Shown here: positions 51,782 through 60,617 of the stretch, piece by piece
Numbering within the stretch: position 1 is the first letter of the stretch
Layout of the letters: each line of letters starts with the position of its first letter
DNA from: Pseudomonadota bacterium
Lineage (GTDB): Bacteria; Pseudomonadota; Gammaproteobacteria; Steroidobacterales; Steroidobacteraceae
Direction of reading: 5' to 3'
Length of the DNA: 64,000 nucleotides
Assembly (NCBI GenBank): GCA_023428645.1
Contig: JAEYXD010000211.1
Location: 1-64,000 of the forward strand
Program-made: the position numbers and the translations under genes
Notes under the pieces: generated by a model
Database searches by the model: none
What the model was told of the DNA's origin: nothing
What the model saw: only the letters and a program-made list of their open reading frames with translations

Positions 51782-52878
51782 AACGCTCGGGCGACCGCGA
51801 TCCCACCACGGAAGTTCGCGAACTGCGCGCGCGGATCGCGGCGCTCGTGGACGAGGCGGCCGCGAACGAACGCCTGTTCAAGCGCAATCTGGAGCGCGAG
51901 CTCGAGCTGCTGCAGGCCGAGAATCTCGCGCAACTGTTCGATAAGTTGTGCGAGTGGCTGAAGACCTCCTACGGGCTCGATGCCGTGACGTTGCTGCTCA
52001 CCGACTCGCAGCACGAGATCCGGCATTTGCTGATCGCCGAGCAGGTGGCGGTCGAGGATTTCCCGCAGGTGATCTTCGCCGACACGATGGGCGAGATGGC
52101 GCCGCAGCTGGTCTCGTTCCACAAGCCTTGGCTCGGTCCGTACATGGGGTGCGATCATCAACGGCTCTTTCCGGGCACCGAGGGGCTGAAGAGCATCGCG
52201 TTGATTCCCCTGCGCCGGCACGAGCGGCTCTACGGCAGCCTGAATTTCGGCAGTGCCGACGACAAGCGGTTCTCGCGGCACCTGGCGACGGACTTCCTCG
52301 CCCATCTCGGGGTCATCGCGGCCTTTGCGATTGAGAACACCTTGAATCGCGCGCGCCTGGTGCGCAGCGGGCTCACCGACTTTCTCACCGGCTGGCACAA
52401 CCGTCGTTATCTGAGTGCGCGCCTGAAGGAAGAACTGGCGCGCGCCCAGCGCCAGGGCACGAATCTCGTCTGCTTCATCATCGATCTGGATCACTTCAAG
52501 GCCGTGAACGACAAGTACGGGCACCTCGCGGGCGACACCGCCCTGCGCGAGGCGGCGCGGCGCGTCGACAGCCACATCCGCAACAGCGATGCGGCGGCTC
52601 GGTTCGGCGGCGATGAATTCGTCGTGCTCGCGCCGGGAATTGCCGCGACTCAAGCCGCCGCGTTGGCCGGACGCATCCGCGAAGCCGTCTGCGGCACTCC
52701 GGTCGAGGTCGTGCCCGGGACGAAGCTCACGCTCACGGTTTCGATCGGTGTTTCTGAAATTGTCGTAACCCGGGACGAGCAGAATCTCGAGTCGGCCGCC
52801 GAGCGCCTGCTCGCGAACGCTGACGCCGCGCTCTACAAGGCCAAGCAGCTCGGCCGCAATCGAGTCGAACTGGGCTGA
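51778..52878 (+). CDS. DUF484/GAF-GGDEF diguanylate cyclase
   Basis: A 366-residue protein. An N-terminal coiled-coil (VRELRARIAALVDEA; NLERELELLQAENL) leads into a DUF484/GAF-like sensor (SIALIPLRRHERLYGSLNFG), then a GGDEF domain with intact active site GGDEF (277-281) and an RNSD inhibitory I-site five residues before it. It should make c-di-GMP with product feedback. No membrane helix, so a cytosolic signal is sensed. It overlaps tyrA by four bases and is likely co-translated. Confidence 0.92.
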   Translation: MKRSGDRDPTTEVRELRARIAALVDEAAANERLFKRNLERELELLQAENLAQLFDKLCEWLKTSYGLDAVTLLLTDSQHEIRHLLIAEQVAVEDFPQVIFADTMGEMAPQLVSFHKPWLGPYMGCDHQRLFPGTEGLKSIALIPLRRHERLYGSLNFGSADDKRFSRHLATDFLAHLGVIAAFAIENTLNRARLVRSGLTDFLTGWHNRRYLSARLKEELARAQRQGTNLVCFIIDLDHFKAVNDKYGHLAGDTALREAARRVDSHIRNSDAAARFGGDEFVVLAPGIAATQAAALAGRIREAVCGTPVEVVPGTKLTLTVSIGVSEIVVTRDEQNLESAAERLLANADAALYKAKQLGRNRVELG

Positions 52879-52918
52879 GCGTTGTCACCCGAATCGGCAC
52901 CAAACCCGTGCTACCATC

Positions 52919-52941
52919 TTAATGCGATTCATTCGCATTAA
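52919..52941. promoter_or_regulatory. Fur box upstream of the iron ABC transporter
   Basis: TTAATGCGA and TCGCATTAA are perfect inverted arms around TTCAT. The core AATGCGATTCATTCGCATT fits the 19-bp Fur consensus in half-site and spacing. It ends 18 bases before the fbpA-like start, so iron-loaded Fur would block transcription. The regulation is inferred from the site and the gene's function. Confidence 0.8.
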
Positions 52942-52959
52942 CGGGCATCGGGAGTCTGC

Positions 52960-53970
52960 ATGGGAATTCCAAGATCTGTCGGTTTCGTCGTCCTCGCCGT
53001 ATCGGCCCTCGCGCTCAGCGCCTGCGGCCGCAATCCCGATGAGATCGCGGTGTATTCCGCCCGCATGGAGCAGCTCATCAAGCCCGTGTTCGACCGTTAC
53101 ACGGCCGAAACGGGCGTGCCGATTCGCTTCGTGACCGACGACGCGGCGCCGCTGATCGAGCGCTTGGCAGCCGAGGGCGAAAATTCGCCGGCCGACATTC
53201 TGCTGACGGTCGACGCGGGCGAGCTGTGGCACGCGGCCGAGCGCGGCCTGCTGCAGCCGGTCGAGTCCGAAGTGCTCACGGCGAATATTCCCGAGGCGTT
53301 TCGCGATCCCGCCAACCGTTGGTTCGGTCTGTCGGTGCGCGCTCGCACGATGGTCTACAGCACGGAGCGCGTGAATCCGGAGGAGCTGTCGACGTACGAG
53401 GCACTCGCCGAGCCGCGATGGAAGGGCAAGCTGTGCCTGCGCACGTCCAAGAAGGTGTACAACCAGTCGCTGGTCGCGATGCTCATTGCGCAGCATGGCG
53501 AGGAGGCGACGGAGAAGGTCGTGCGCGGCTGGGTCGACAATCTCGCGACGGACGTGTTCGCGAACGACACTCAGCTCATCGAGGCGATCGCCGCCGGGCA
53601 ATGCGACGTCGGCATCGTGAACACCTATTACTTCGGCCGCATCCAGCGCGACAATCCGTCGATCCCGGTCAAGCTGTTCTGGGCCGACCAGCAAGGCACC
53701 GGCGTGCACGTGAACGTCTCCGGCGCGGGCATCACCGCGCACGCACCGCATCGCGAGGCGGCGCAGAAATTCCTCGAATGGCTGTCGCAGCAAGAGAGCC
53801 AATCGATGTTCGCGGGGTTGAATCTCGAATATCCGGCGAGCCCGGCCGTAACGCCTGATCCCATCGTGGCGGCATGGGGCGAGTTCAAGTCCAATCCGAT
53901 CAATCTCGCCAAGGCGGGCGAGTTGCAAGCGGATGCGGTCAGGCTGATGGATCGCGCCGGCTATCGCTGA
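52960..53970 (+). CDS. fbpA: Fe(3+) ABC transporter substrate-binding lipoprotein
   Basis: A 336-residue binding protein of the FbpA/FutA family. Signal ending in lipobox LSAC (MGIPRSVGFVVLAVSALALSAC) anchors it. The mature part has the IAVYSARMEQLIKPVFDRYT opening, DILLTVDAGELWHAAERG, and a Tyr pair (NTYYFGR) expected as iron ligands. GGGAG lies five bases before ATG. A Fur box lies upstream; permease and ATPase genes follow. Confidence 0.95.
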   Translation: MGIPRSVGFVVLAVSALALSACGRNPDEIAVYSARMEQLIKPVFDRYTAETGVPIRFVTDDAAPLIERLAAEGENSPADILLTVDAGELWHAAERGLLQPVESEVLTANIPEAFRDPANRWFGLSVRARTMVYSTERVNPEELSTYEALAEPRWKGKLCLRTSKKVYNQSLVAMLIAQHGEEATEKVVRGWVDNLATDVFANDTQLIEAIAAGQCDVGIVNTYYFGRIQRDNPSIPVKLFWADQQGTGVHVNVSGAGITAHAPHREAAQKFLEWLSQQESQSMFAGLNLEYPASPAVTPDPIVAAWGEFKSNPINLAKAGELQADAVRLMDRAGYR

Positions 53971-53977
53971 TCCCTTG

Positions 53978-55627
53978 ATGACCACACGCGCATCGAGCTC
54001 GTTCGCGACGGAACGCAAACCACGTGTGCTCGCGAGCGCGTTGGCGCTCGCCTTGTGCGTGCCGGCACTCGCGCCGCTGGTCGTGATCTGCGTCGCCGCG
54101 CTCTCGCCCGATACGACGATCTGGTCGCATCTGTCGCGGTTCGTGCTGCCTGAAGTGGTAGCGAACACGGTCGTGCTCGTCGTCAGCGTCGCCATCATGA
54201 GCGGCGTGATCGGCACGGCGCTCGCGTGGCTCACTTCGATGTGCGAGTTTCCGGGGCGCCGCTTCTTCGAATGGGCGCTGTTGTTGCCGCTCGCGATTCC
54301 GGCGTATGTCCTCGCCTTCGTCGCCGTCGGATTCCTCGACTACTCGGGTCCACTGCAAACGGCGCTGCGAGCGGCGTTCGGCAGCTCCGCCTGGGTGCCG
54401 CGGATTCGCTCGCTCGGCGGGGCTGCACTCGTGCTGTCGCTCGCGACCTACCCGTACGTGTATCTGCTTGCGCGCAGCGCGTTTCTGACCCAAGGACGGC
54501 GCGCCTTGGAGGCCGCGCAGACGTTGGGTTACGGGCGCGCGGCGGCAAGCTGGAAGGTGGCTTTGCCGATGGCACGGCCGTGGATCTTCGCGGGCATCGC
54601 CTTGACCGCGATGGAAACGCTCGCGGACTTCGGCGCGGTCTATATCTTCAACGCGCGCACGTTCACGACGGCGATCTACGGCGCGTGGTTCGGCATGCGG
54701 TCCGTGAACACCGCGCTGCAGCTCGCCGGCGTGCTGATGATCTTCGTGCTGATCGTGTTCTTTATCGAGCGCCGCGCGCGCGCGAGCGCCACGTTCGCCA
54801 GCGCGCGCGACGTGAGCCGGGAAGTACCGCGGCTCGCACTGTCGCCCGCGCTGCGTCGACTCGCGACCGTGACCGCGGGGTTCGTATTCGCGATCGCGTT
54901 CGCACTGCCGGTCCTGCAGCTCGCGATCTGGGCGGTGGAGCGCCGCGCCGATCTGGATACGCGCTACTTCGGTTTTGTGCTGCGCAGCCTGCTGCTCGCC
55001 GGCAGCGCGGCGGTCGTGATCGTCGCGTGCGGCGCTCTGCTCGCGTACATTCTGCGCAGACTGCCATCGCGATTCTCCAAGGCGGTGATCCGGCTCGCGA
55101 CGATCGGCTACGCCATCCCAGGAACCGTGCTTGCCGTCGGTGTCCTCGTGCCGATCATCTTCCTGAGTAACTCGCTCCATGATCTGTTGCGCCACTGGTT
55201 CGGCGCGGGAGCGCCGATGCTGATGTTTCAGGGCACGCTGATCGCCGTGCTGCTCGGCTATCTCGCGCGCTTTCTCGCGGTGGGTTTCAATCCGATCGAG
55301 AGTGGGCTGCAGCGCATTACCAGGAACATCGACGAGGCGGCGATCAGTATGGGCGTGACCGGTTCGGCATTGTTACGGCGGGTGCACGTGCCCTTGCTGA
55401 AGACGAGTCTCGCGGCCGCCGCGACGCTCGTCTTCGTCGACGTCATGAAAGAAATGCCGATCACGCTCATTGCGCGCCCATTCGGTTGGGACACACTCGC
55501 GATTCGTGTTTTCCAGATGACGTCGGAGGGCGAGTGGGAGCGGGCGGCGTTGCCGTCGATCGCGATCGTCCTCACCGGGCTCGTTCCGGTCGCGCTGCTT
55601 ACGCGCAGAGGCGCCCATGTGGCTTGA
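53978..55627 (+). CDS. fbpB: Fe(3+) ABC transporter permease (two fused permease domains)
   Basis: A 549-residue inner-membrane protein with about 12 helices and two copies of the BPD-type EAA loop (ALEAAQTLGYGRAAASWKVALP; IDEAAISMGVTGSALLRRV), as in FbpB/SfuB. One chain thus forms the whole channel. ATG 53978 starts seven bases after fbpA; a TTG three bases earlier is possible. It overlaps the ATPase gene by 11 bases. Confidence 0.94.
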   Translation: MTTRASSSFATERKPRVLASALALALCVPALAPLVVICVAALSPDTTIWSHLSRFVLPEVVANTVVLVVSVAIMSGVIGTALAWLTSMCEFPGRRFFEWALLLPLAIPAYVLAFVAVGFLDYSGPLQTALRAAFGSSAWVPRIRSLGGAALVLSLATYPYVYLLARSAFLTQGRRALEAAQTLGYGRAAASWKVALPMARPWIFAGIALTAMETLADFGAVYIFNARTFTTAIYGAWFGMRSVNTALQLAGVLMIFVLIVFFIERRARASATFASARDVSREVPRLALSPALRRLATVTAGFVFAIAFALPVLQLAIWAVERRADLDTRYFGFVLRSLLLAGSAAVVIVACGALLAYILRRLPSRFSKAVIRLATIGYAIPGTVLAVGVLVPIIFLSNSLHDLLRHWFGAGAPMLMFQGTLIAVLLGYLARFLAVGFNPIESGLQRITRNIDEAAISMGVTGSALLRRVHVPLLKTSLAAAATLVFVDVMKEMPITLIARPFGWDTLAIRVFQMTSEGEWERAALPSIAIVLTGLVPVALLTRRGAHVA

Positions 55628-56657
55628 GCTCGACAACATCTCGCGGCATTTCGGCGCGCTGCGCGCCGTCGATGGCCTCACCTTGAGCTTGGCGAAAGGC
55701 TCGATCGGTTGTCTGCTCGGTCCGAGCGGCTGCGGCAAGACGACGGCATTGCGCGCGATCGCCGGCTTCGAGCCGATCGACGGAGGCGAAATTCGCGCCC
55801 ACGGCCGCGTCCTGTCCCGGCGCGGATTCACGGCGTCGCCGGAGCAGCGGCGCATCGGCATGGTGTTTCAGGATTACGCGCTGTTCCCCCATCTGAACGT
55901 GCGCGACAACGTCGCCTTCGGCTTGCATCGGCTACCCAAACCGGCGGCCCATGCGCGCGCGCTCGATATGCTATCGGTCGTCGGGCTCGCGGATTACGCG
56001 GAGCACTATCCGCACCAGTTGTCGGGCGGTCAGCAGCAACGCGTCGCGCTCGCACGCGCGCTCGCACCGGAGCCGGAGCTCGTGCTGCTCGATGAACCGT
56101 TCTCGAGCCTCGATGTGGAGCTGCGCGAGCGGCTGAGCGCCGAGGTTCGCCAGGTGCTGAAGAGTTTGAACGCCACGGCGCTGCTGGTGACGCATGATCA
56201 GCAAGAGGCCTTCGCGGTTGCCGATCTCGTCGGCGTGATGCGCGCGGGCAAGCTCGAGCAATGGGATGGGCCGTACGAGCTCTATCATCGCCCCGCGACG
56301 CGCTTCGTCGCGGACTTCATCGGTCAGGGCGTGTTCATTGCGGGCGAAGTCGTCGCGCCGGGCGAAGTGCGTACGGAGATCGGCCTCGTGCGCGCGAATG
56401 GCGCGGGTTGGCAGCGAGGCCAGCCCGTCGACTTGTTGCTGCGGCCCGATGATGTCATCCACGACGATGCGAGCGAGCTGCGGGCCGAGGTGTGCCAACG
56501 AGCGTTTCGCGGCGCGGAGTTCCTATACACGCTGCGGATGCCGAGCGGCACGCAGTTGTTGTCGCTCGTGCCGAGTCATCACAATCACAGCATTGGCGAG
56601 CACATCGGTATTCGCATCGAACCCGATCACGTGATCGCGTTCGAGCGGCTGCGCTAG
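55617..56657 (+). CDS. fbpC: Fe(3+) ABC transporter ATP-binding protein
   Basis: A 346-residue ATPase. Walker A GPSGCGKTT (35-43), signature LSGGQQQRVALARALA, Walker B LVLLDEPFSSLD, His-loop LVTHDQQEAFAVAD; a C-terminal TOBE-like domain follows (about 240-346). It overlaps fbpB by 11 bases and completes the iron importer. The last four bases overlap the convergent FecCD-type gene. Confidence 0.94.
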   Translation: MWLELDNISRHFGALRAVDGLTLSLAKGSIGCLLGPSGCGKTTALRAIAGFEPIDGGEIRAHGRVLSRRGFTASPEQRRIGMVFQDYALFPHLNVRDNVAFGLHRLPKPAAHARALDMLSVVGLADYAEHYPHQLSGGQQQRVALARALAPEPELVLLDEPFSSLDVELRERLSAEVRQVLKSLNATALLVTHDQQEAFAVADLVGVMRAGKLEQWDGPYELYHRPATRFVADFIGQGVFIAGEVVAPGEVRTEIGLVRANGAGWQRGQPVDLLLRPDDVIHDDASELRAEVCQRAFRGAEFLYTLRMPSGTQLLSLVPSHHNHSIGEHIGIRIEPDHVIAFERLR

Positions 56658-57640
56658 GCGCGGCGCGCGGCGGCCCGCCGCATCAAGAACAGAAACAGCG
56701 GCACACCGACGATCGCGGTGAGCGCCCCGACAGGCAATTGCCGAGGTGCGAACAGCGTTCGGGCGCACAGATCCGCCGTGGTGACGAGCGTGCCGCCCAA
56801 CAAGGCGGATGCGGGAATCAGCAGCCGGTGGTCCGCGCCCAGGATCAAGCGCGCGATGTGAGGCGTGACGAGGCCAACGAAGCCGATCGTGCCAGCCGTC
56901 GTCACGGAGACTGCCGTCAGGATCGAGCTCGCGACGAAGATGCCCATGCGCAGGCCACGCACGGGCACGCCGAGCCCGCGCGCCTGCAGCTCACCGCGCG
57001 CGAGGACATTCAATTGACGCGCGAACGGCAGCGACGCGAGCAGCGCAATGGCGAGAACCGCGGACAGCAGCCCCGGGCGCGAGCTCGAGGACAGATCACC
57101 CATCAGCCAGAACAGCATGCCCCGCAGCTGCGCGTCGTCGCCGAGCGCCAGGAAGGTGCTGACGATCGCATTCGCTCCCGCGGCGACGACGACCCCGGTC
57201 AATAACAAGCGCACGGGTGTCCAGCCGCCTTCGCCGTGCGCGAGCGCGAAGACGAGGAGTGTCGTCGCCAGCGCGCCGAAGGTCGCGGCTCCGTCCACGC
57301 CGAGCCCCGAGAGTCCTAGCAGCATTGCCGCCAGCGCCGCGACCGCGGCGCCGCCCGAAACGCCCATCACATAAGGATCGGCGAGCGGATTGCGGAGCAG
57401 GACCTGCATCAGCACGCCGGCGATCGCGAGGAGCCCCCCGGCGGCAAAGGCCGTGATTGCGCGCGGTAGCCGCAGCTCGGTGACCACCGTGTGGGCGAGT
57501 GTGTCGTTCGTTCCGAACAGCGCGGGCAGCAATTCGGTCCAGCGCACGGTGATGCTGCCCGCACGCAACGACACGACGATCGCCGCTACCGCTGCCAGGA
57601 CCAGCAGCGCGAAGGTGATGACCAGCTTGGAATTCTTCAC
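56654..57640 (-). CDS. FecCD-family iron/cobalamin ABC permease (orphan)
   Basis: A 328-residue membrane protein with about ten helices. LRLPRAITAFAAGGLLAIAGVLMQVLLRNPLADPYVMGVSGGA is a strong FecCD/BtuC signature (cited here by position, about residues 57-99), with VTTAGTIGFVGLVTPHIARL later. It is the channel part of a siderophore or vitamin B12 importer, but no binding protein or ATPase is adjacent. The GTG start 57640 fits the first helix; an ATG at 57697 is possible. Confidence 0.88.
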   Translation of the reverse strand: MKNSKLVITFALLVLAAVAAIVVSLRAGSITVRWTELLPALFGTNDTLAHTVVTELRLPRAITAFAAGGLLAIAGVLMQVLLRNPLADPYVMGVSGGAAVAALAAMLLGLSGLGVDGAATFGALATTLLVFALAHGEGGWTPVRLLLTGVVVAAGANAIVSTFLALGDDAQLRGMLFWLMGDLSSSSRPGLLSAVLAIALLASLPFARQLNVLARGELQARGLGVPVRGLRMGIFVASSILTAVSVTTAGTIGFVGLVTPHIARLILGADHRLLIPASALLGGTLVTTADLCARTLFAPRQLPVGALTAIVGVPLFLFLMRRAAARRA

Positions 57641-57796
57641 GCGGCGCAGGGTAGGGAGCGGCGCAGTGGGTGTCCACTCGCGGGGCCGGGCCGCCATTCG
57701 AGGCGGTCATGTGGGGTCTCGCCAGCGACCGTTTCTGCATTGGTCTCGTCGCCAAGCTTGTGGAACAATCCTTGGGCCGAAATTGCCTGATCCAAC

Positions 57797-58375
57797 ATGA
57801 CCGATTTCATCGATGCCGAGGGTTTCCGCGCGAATGTCGGAATCGTGCTGATTCGCGACGATCGCCAGGTATTCCTTGGAGGCCGTACGGGAGGCCGCGG
57901 CTGGCAATTTCCGCAGGGCGGAGTGCGCCGGGAAGAATCGCCCGAAGAGGCGCTGTTTCGCGAGCTGAAAGAAGAAATTGGCCTGGATCAGGCTGACGTC
58001 CAGATCGTCGCTGCCACGCGCAATTGGCTGCGTTATCGATTGCCGCGCCAGTACGTGCGCCGCCACAGCAACCCGCTGTGTATCGGGCAGAAGCAACGGT
58101 GGTTTCTGCTGCGCTTCGTCGGCGAGGAATCGCGGCTGCATTTCGATTCGACACCCGAGCCCGAGTTCGAGAGCTGGCGCTGGGTCGACTACTGGACGCC
58201 GGTCCGCGAGGTGATCTATTTCAAGCGCGCCGTTTACGCGCGCGCCCTCGACGAGCTCGCCCGCCGCGCCTTTCCCCACGATCCGCCCGCGCTCCCGGAA
58301 TGGTCCGACCAGGAGAAGAACCTGCGCAATCTCGCGCGCCGTCAGGCCGAGCTGAAAGCGAATACGTCGACCTGA
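57797..58375 (+). CDS. rppH: RNA pyrophosphohydrolase
   Basis: A 192-residue Nudix enzyme that removes 5' pyrophosphate from mRNA and starts its decay. Nudix box GGVRREESPEEALFRELKEE with IGL (41-63); the N-terminal MTDFIDAEGFRANVGIVL and GGRTGGRGWQFPQGGV are diagnostic for RppH. Convergent with hemJ. Confidence 0.96.
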   Translation: MTDFIDAEGFRANVGIVLIRDDRQVFLGGRTGGRGWQFPQGGVRREESPEEALFRELKEEIGLDQADVQIVAATRNWLRYRLPRQYVRRHSNPLCIGQKQRWFLLRFVGEESRLHFDSTPEPEFESWRWVDYWTPVREVIYFKRAVYARALDELARRAFPHDPPALPEWSDQEKNLRNLARRQAELKANTST

Positions 58376-58388
58376 GCGGCGGCTTTCG

Positions 58389-58805
58389 TTAGAACGGTTT
58401 GACGACGACGAGCACGACGATCGCGAGCAACAGGACGGTCGGGACTTCGTTGAACCCGCGATACCAGCCCGGCGAATGTCGATTGCGATCTTCGCGGAGT
58501 GCGATCAGCAGCCGGTAACACCAGATGTGATAGCCGATCAGCGCCGCGACGAACGTGAGCTTCGCGTGCATCCAGCCGAACTGCATGTACGACGGCGCCT
58601 GGAGCACCATCCCAAGGCCGAAGACCACGGCGCCGACGGCCCCGATGGTCATCATCACGAACAAGCGCCGTTCCATGACCTTGAAGCGATCGATGCCGGC
58701 CTGATCGCTCGCCGACGCGTGATACATGAACAGCCGCGGCAGATAAAACAGCCCGCCAAACCACGCGACCACGAAAAAAATGTGAAAGGCTTTTAACCAG
58801 AGCAT
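58389..58805 (-). CDS. hemJ: HemJ-type protoporphyrinogen oxidase (UPF0093 family)
   Basis: A 138-residue membrane protein with four helices. MLWLKAFHIFFVVAWFGGLF carries the conserved N-terminal His; YLPRLFMYH and HAKLTFVAALIGYHIW follow. HemJ oxidises protoporphyrinogen IX in bacteria lacking HemG/HemY. ATG 58805 follows GGAG; the longer frame to 58922 is unsupported. The window also holds hemL, but at a distance. Confidence 0.9.
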   Translation of the reverse strand: MLWLKAFHIFFVVAWFGGLFYLPRLFMYHASASDQAGIDRFKVMERRLFVMMTIGAVGAVVFGLGMVLQAPSYMQFGWMHAKLTFVAALIGYHIWCYRLLIALREDRNRHSPGWYRGFNEVPTVLLLAIVVLVVVKPF

Positions 58806-58948
58806 GCGTCGGACTCCGCCACTTCCTACGTTCCTGACCTCAATCAGGGTGTTTTGTCGCTGCGCGCGGGGCGCGGGCATGTGTTTAAATGCCCGCGCGC
58901 AAAATCCGGCGCAATTCCGCAAGGTTACCGTTAGACGGATTCATATGC

Positions 58949-59686
58949 ATGGCTGATCCGAGCGCGATGCGAACAGGGCGACTCGTCGTCCGCTATCAAT
59001 CGCCGTGGCGGCGTCGCTCGGTCGCCGCCGCCGTGCTCGTCGCGGCGCTGGTCGTGCTGTATGGGGTGTACGAGTGGGGCCGCTTCGCAGGCGGCTACAG
59101 CAAATTCGCGGAAATTCAGCAGCGCCGCGAGCTGACCCAGAAGATCCGTGTGCTCGAGGACGCGAACCTGAAGCTCCGGAGCGAGGTCGCCGCCGCCGAG
59201 CTCGCCCGCAACGTCGATCGCAAAGCGTATGGTGACGTCGAGAAGACCCTGGCCGATCTGCAGGCCCAGGTTCTGAAGCATCGCGAAGAGCTTACGTTCT
59301 ATCGCGGCATTGTCTCCCCGGAAGACGGCATCGGCGGCCTGCGTATTCAGCGGTTTCAGGTGCTGCCGGGGGGCATCGACAACCACTTCCGTCTGCGCCT
59401 CGTGCTCGTGCAATCGATGCGCCAGGACTCGGTCGTCTCCGGGTCCGTGAGCATTCAGATCGAAGGTGTGAGCGACAACAAGCCGACTCAGCTCCAACTC
59501 GCGGAGGCGGGGGGCGAGACCCGCGCGGACGGTCTCGTGCCGTTTCAATTTCGCTACTTCCAGAATCTCGAGCAGGACATCGTCTTGCCGGGCGGCTTCG
59601 AGCCGAAAGCGGTGAACGTCGAGGTGAAGTCGTCGCGGCTGCAACCCGTGCGAGAATCGTTTCCATGGCGAGTGCAGGAAGGTTGA
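58949..59686 (+). CDS. Conserved membrane-anchored coiled-coil protein (DUF6776-like)
   Basis: A 245-residue protein: a short basic N-terminus, one helix (SVAAAVLVAALVVLYGVYEW), a coiled coil (about 60-125, FAEIQQRRELTQKIRVLEDA), then a beta-rich periplasmic domain (GLRIQRFQVLPGG; PTQLQLAEAGGETR; PFQFRYFQNLEQDIVLPGGF). This is a conserved gammaproteobacterial family of unknown function, usually next to bactofilin and erpA as here. The start at 58949 is one of two close ATGs (also 58967). The bactofilin gene follows after 10 bases. Confidence 0.8.
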   Translation: MADPSAMRTGRLVVRYQSPWRRRSVAAAVLVAALVVLYGVYEWGRFAGGYSKFAEIQQRRELTQKIRVLEDANLKLRSEVAAAELARNVDRKAYGDVEKTLADLQAQVLKHREELTFYRGIVSPEDGIGGLRIQRFQVLPGGIDNHFRLRLVLVQSMRQDSVVSGSVSIQIEGVSDNKPTQLQLAEAGGETRADGLVPFQFRYFQNLEQDIVLPGGFEPKAVNVEVKSSRLQPVRESFPWRVQEG

Positions 59687-59696
59687 TCGGAACCCT

Positions 59697-60104
59697 ATGT
59701 TCAAGAGCAAATCCAAGCTGCAGCGAATCGATACGCTCATCGGCGCCGGCACTCGCATCATCGGGGACGTGCATTTCAGCGGCGGGTTCCACGTCGACGG
59801 CCACGTGAAGGGCAACGTCGACGCGCCGCCGGACTCAGGCGCGACCTTGAGCGTGAGCGATGCGGGTGTCGTGGAAGGCTCGGTCGCGGTGCCGAACGTG
59901 ATCCTCAACGGCACGGTCAAAGGCGACATCCTGGCGCACGATCGGGTAGAGCTCGGGGCGACGGCGCGCGTGACGGGAAATGTCTACTACGGTCTGATCG
60001 AGATGGAGATGGGCGCCGAGATCAACGGCAAGCTGATCCATGAGCCGCGTAAGCCGGGTACTGCAGCGGCCGCGCAGACGAAGGCGGCCGCTGACAATCC
60101 GTGA
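59697..60104 (+). CDS. Bactofilin (polymer-forming cytoskeletal protein)
   Basis: A 135-residue protein with the bactofilin right-handed beta-helix: repeated short strands (IDTLIGAGTRIIGDVHFSGGFHVDGHVKGNV, given as residues 11-41; VLNGTVKGDILAHDRVEL-type repeats) and a flexible Ala/Lys tail. Bactofilins self-assemble into non-polar filaments that organise wall enzymes or chromosome factors. Coupled to the preceding coiled-coil gene, which may anchor it to the membrane. Confidence 0.92.
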   Translation: MFKSKSKLQRIDTLIGAGTRIIGDVHFSGGFHVDGHVKGNVDAPPDSGATLSVSDAGVVEGSVAVPNVILNGTVKGDILAHDRVELGATARVTGNVYYGLIEMEMGAEINGKLIHEPRKPGTAAAAQTKAAADNP

Positions 60105-60176
60105 CGGCCGTTTTGACGATCCTCCGTCGCCACCTCTAGACTTGATCTATCCATATCGGTCCCCAGATCCCCTGCC

Positions 60177-60536
60177 ATGGCTACCGCGCCCGATTCCGTA
60201 TCCTCCGCTCCGACGCTCCTGTTCACCGATGCCGCCGCGGCGAAGGTCGGCGAGCTGATTCGTGAGGAAGCGAACCCGAATCTCAAGTTACGCGTCTTCG
60301 TGCAGGGCGGAGGGTGCTCGGGATTTCAGTACGGCTTCACGTTCGATGAGGCCATCGAAGACGGCGACACGCGTGTCGAGAAAGACGGCGTGACGTTGCT
60401 GATCGATCCGATGAGCATCCAGTATCTCGCGGGCGCCGAGATCGACTACAAGGAAGACATCGAAGGCGCGCAGTTCGTGATTCGAAATCCGAACGCGGTG
60501 ACGACCTGCGGCTGCGGATCTTCGTTCTCCGCCTGA
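60177..60536 (+). CDS. erpA: Iron-sulfur cluster insertion protein ErpA
   Basis: A 119-residue A-type carrier. Cys47 in GGGCSGFQYGF and Cys111 and Cys113 in TTCGCGSSF are the three cluster ligands. ErpA delivers Fe-S clusters to IspG, IspH and respiratory proteins, such as those of the bc1 era genes here. A strong terminator lies 32 bases downstream. Confidence 0.97.
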   Translation: MATAPDSVSSAPTLLFTDAAAAKVGELIREEANPNLKLRVFVQGGGCSGFQYGFTFDEAIEDGDTRVEKDGVTLLIDPMSIQYLAGAEIDYKEDIEGAQFVIRNPNAVTTCGCGSSFSA

Positions 60537-60567
60537 CCTGAAATCGATCGCCGGCTCTGTAGACTTG

Positions 60568-60593
60568 CGGCCGGAAGCGTACGCTTCCGGCCG
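60568..60593 (+). terminator. Rho-independent terminator after erpA
   Basis: A 26-base perfect palindrome with arms CGGCCGGAAGCGT/ACGCTTCCGGCCG is followed by TTTGCATTTT. As RNA the hairpin needs a small loop at the centre but remains very stable. It ends erpA transcription before ppx, whose start is 25 bases further on. Confidence 0.65.
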
Positions 60594-60617
60594 TTTGCAT
60601 TTTCGCAGGTCTAGAGC

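Noticed and set aside
53939..55195. A 418-codon minus-strand frame opposite the iron permease
   Set aside because: Charged, repetitive shadow of a membrane protein gene; no family motif.
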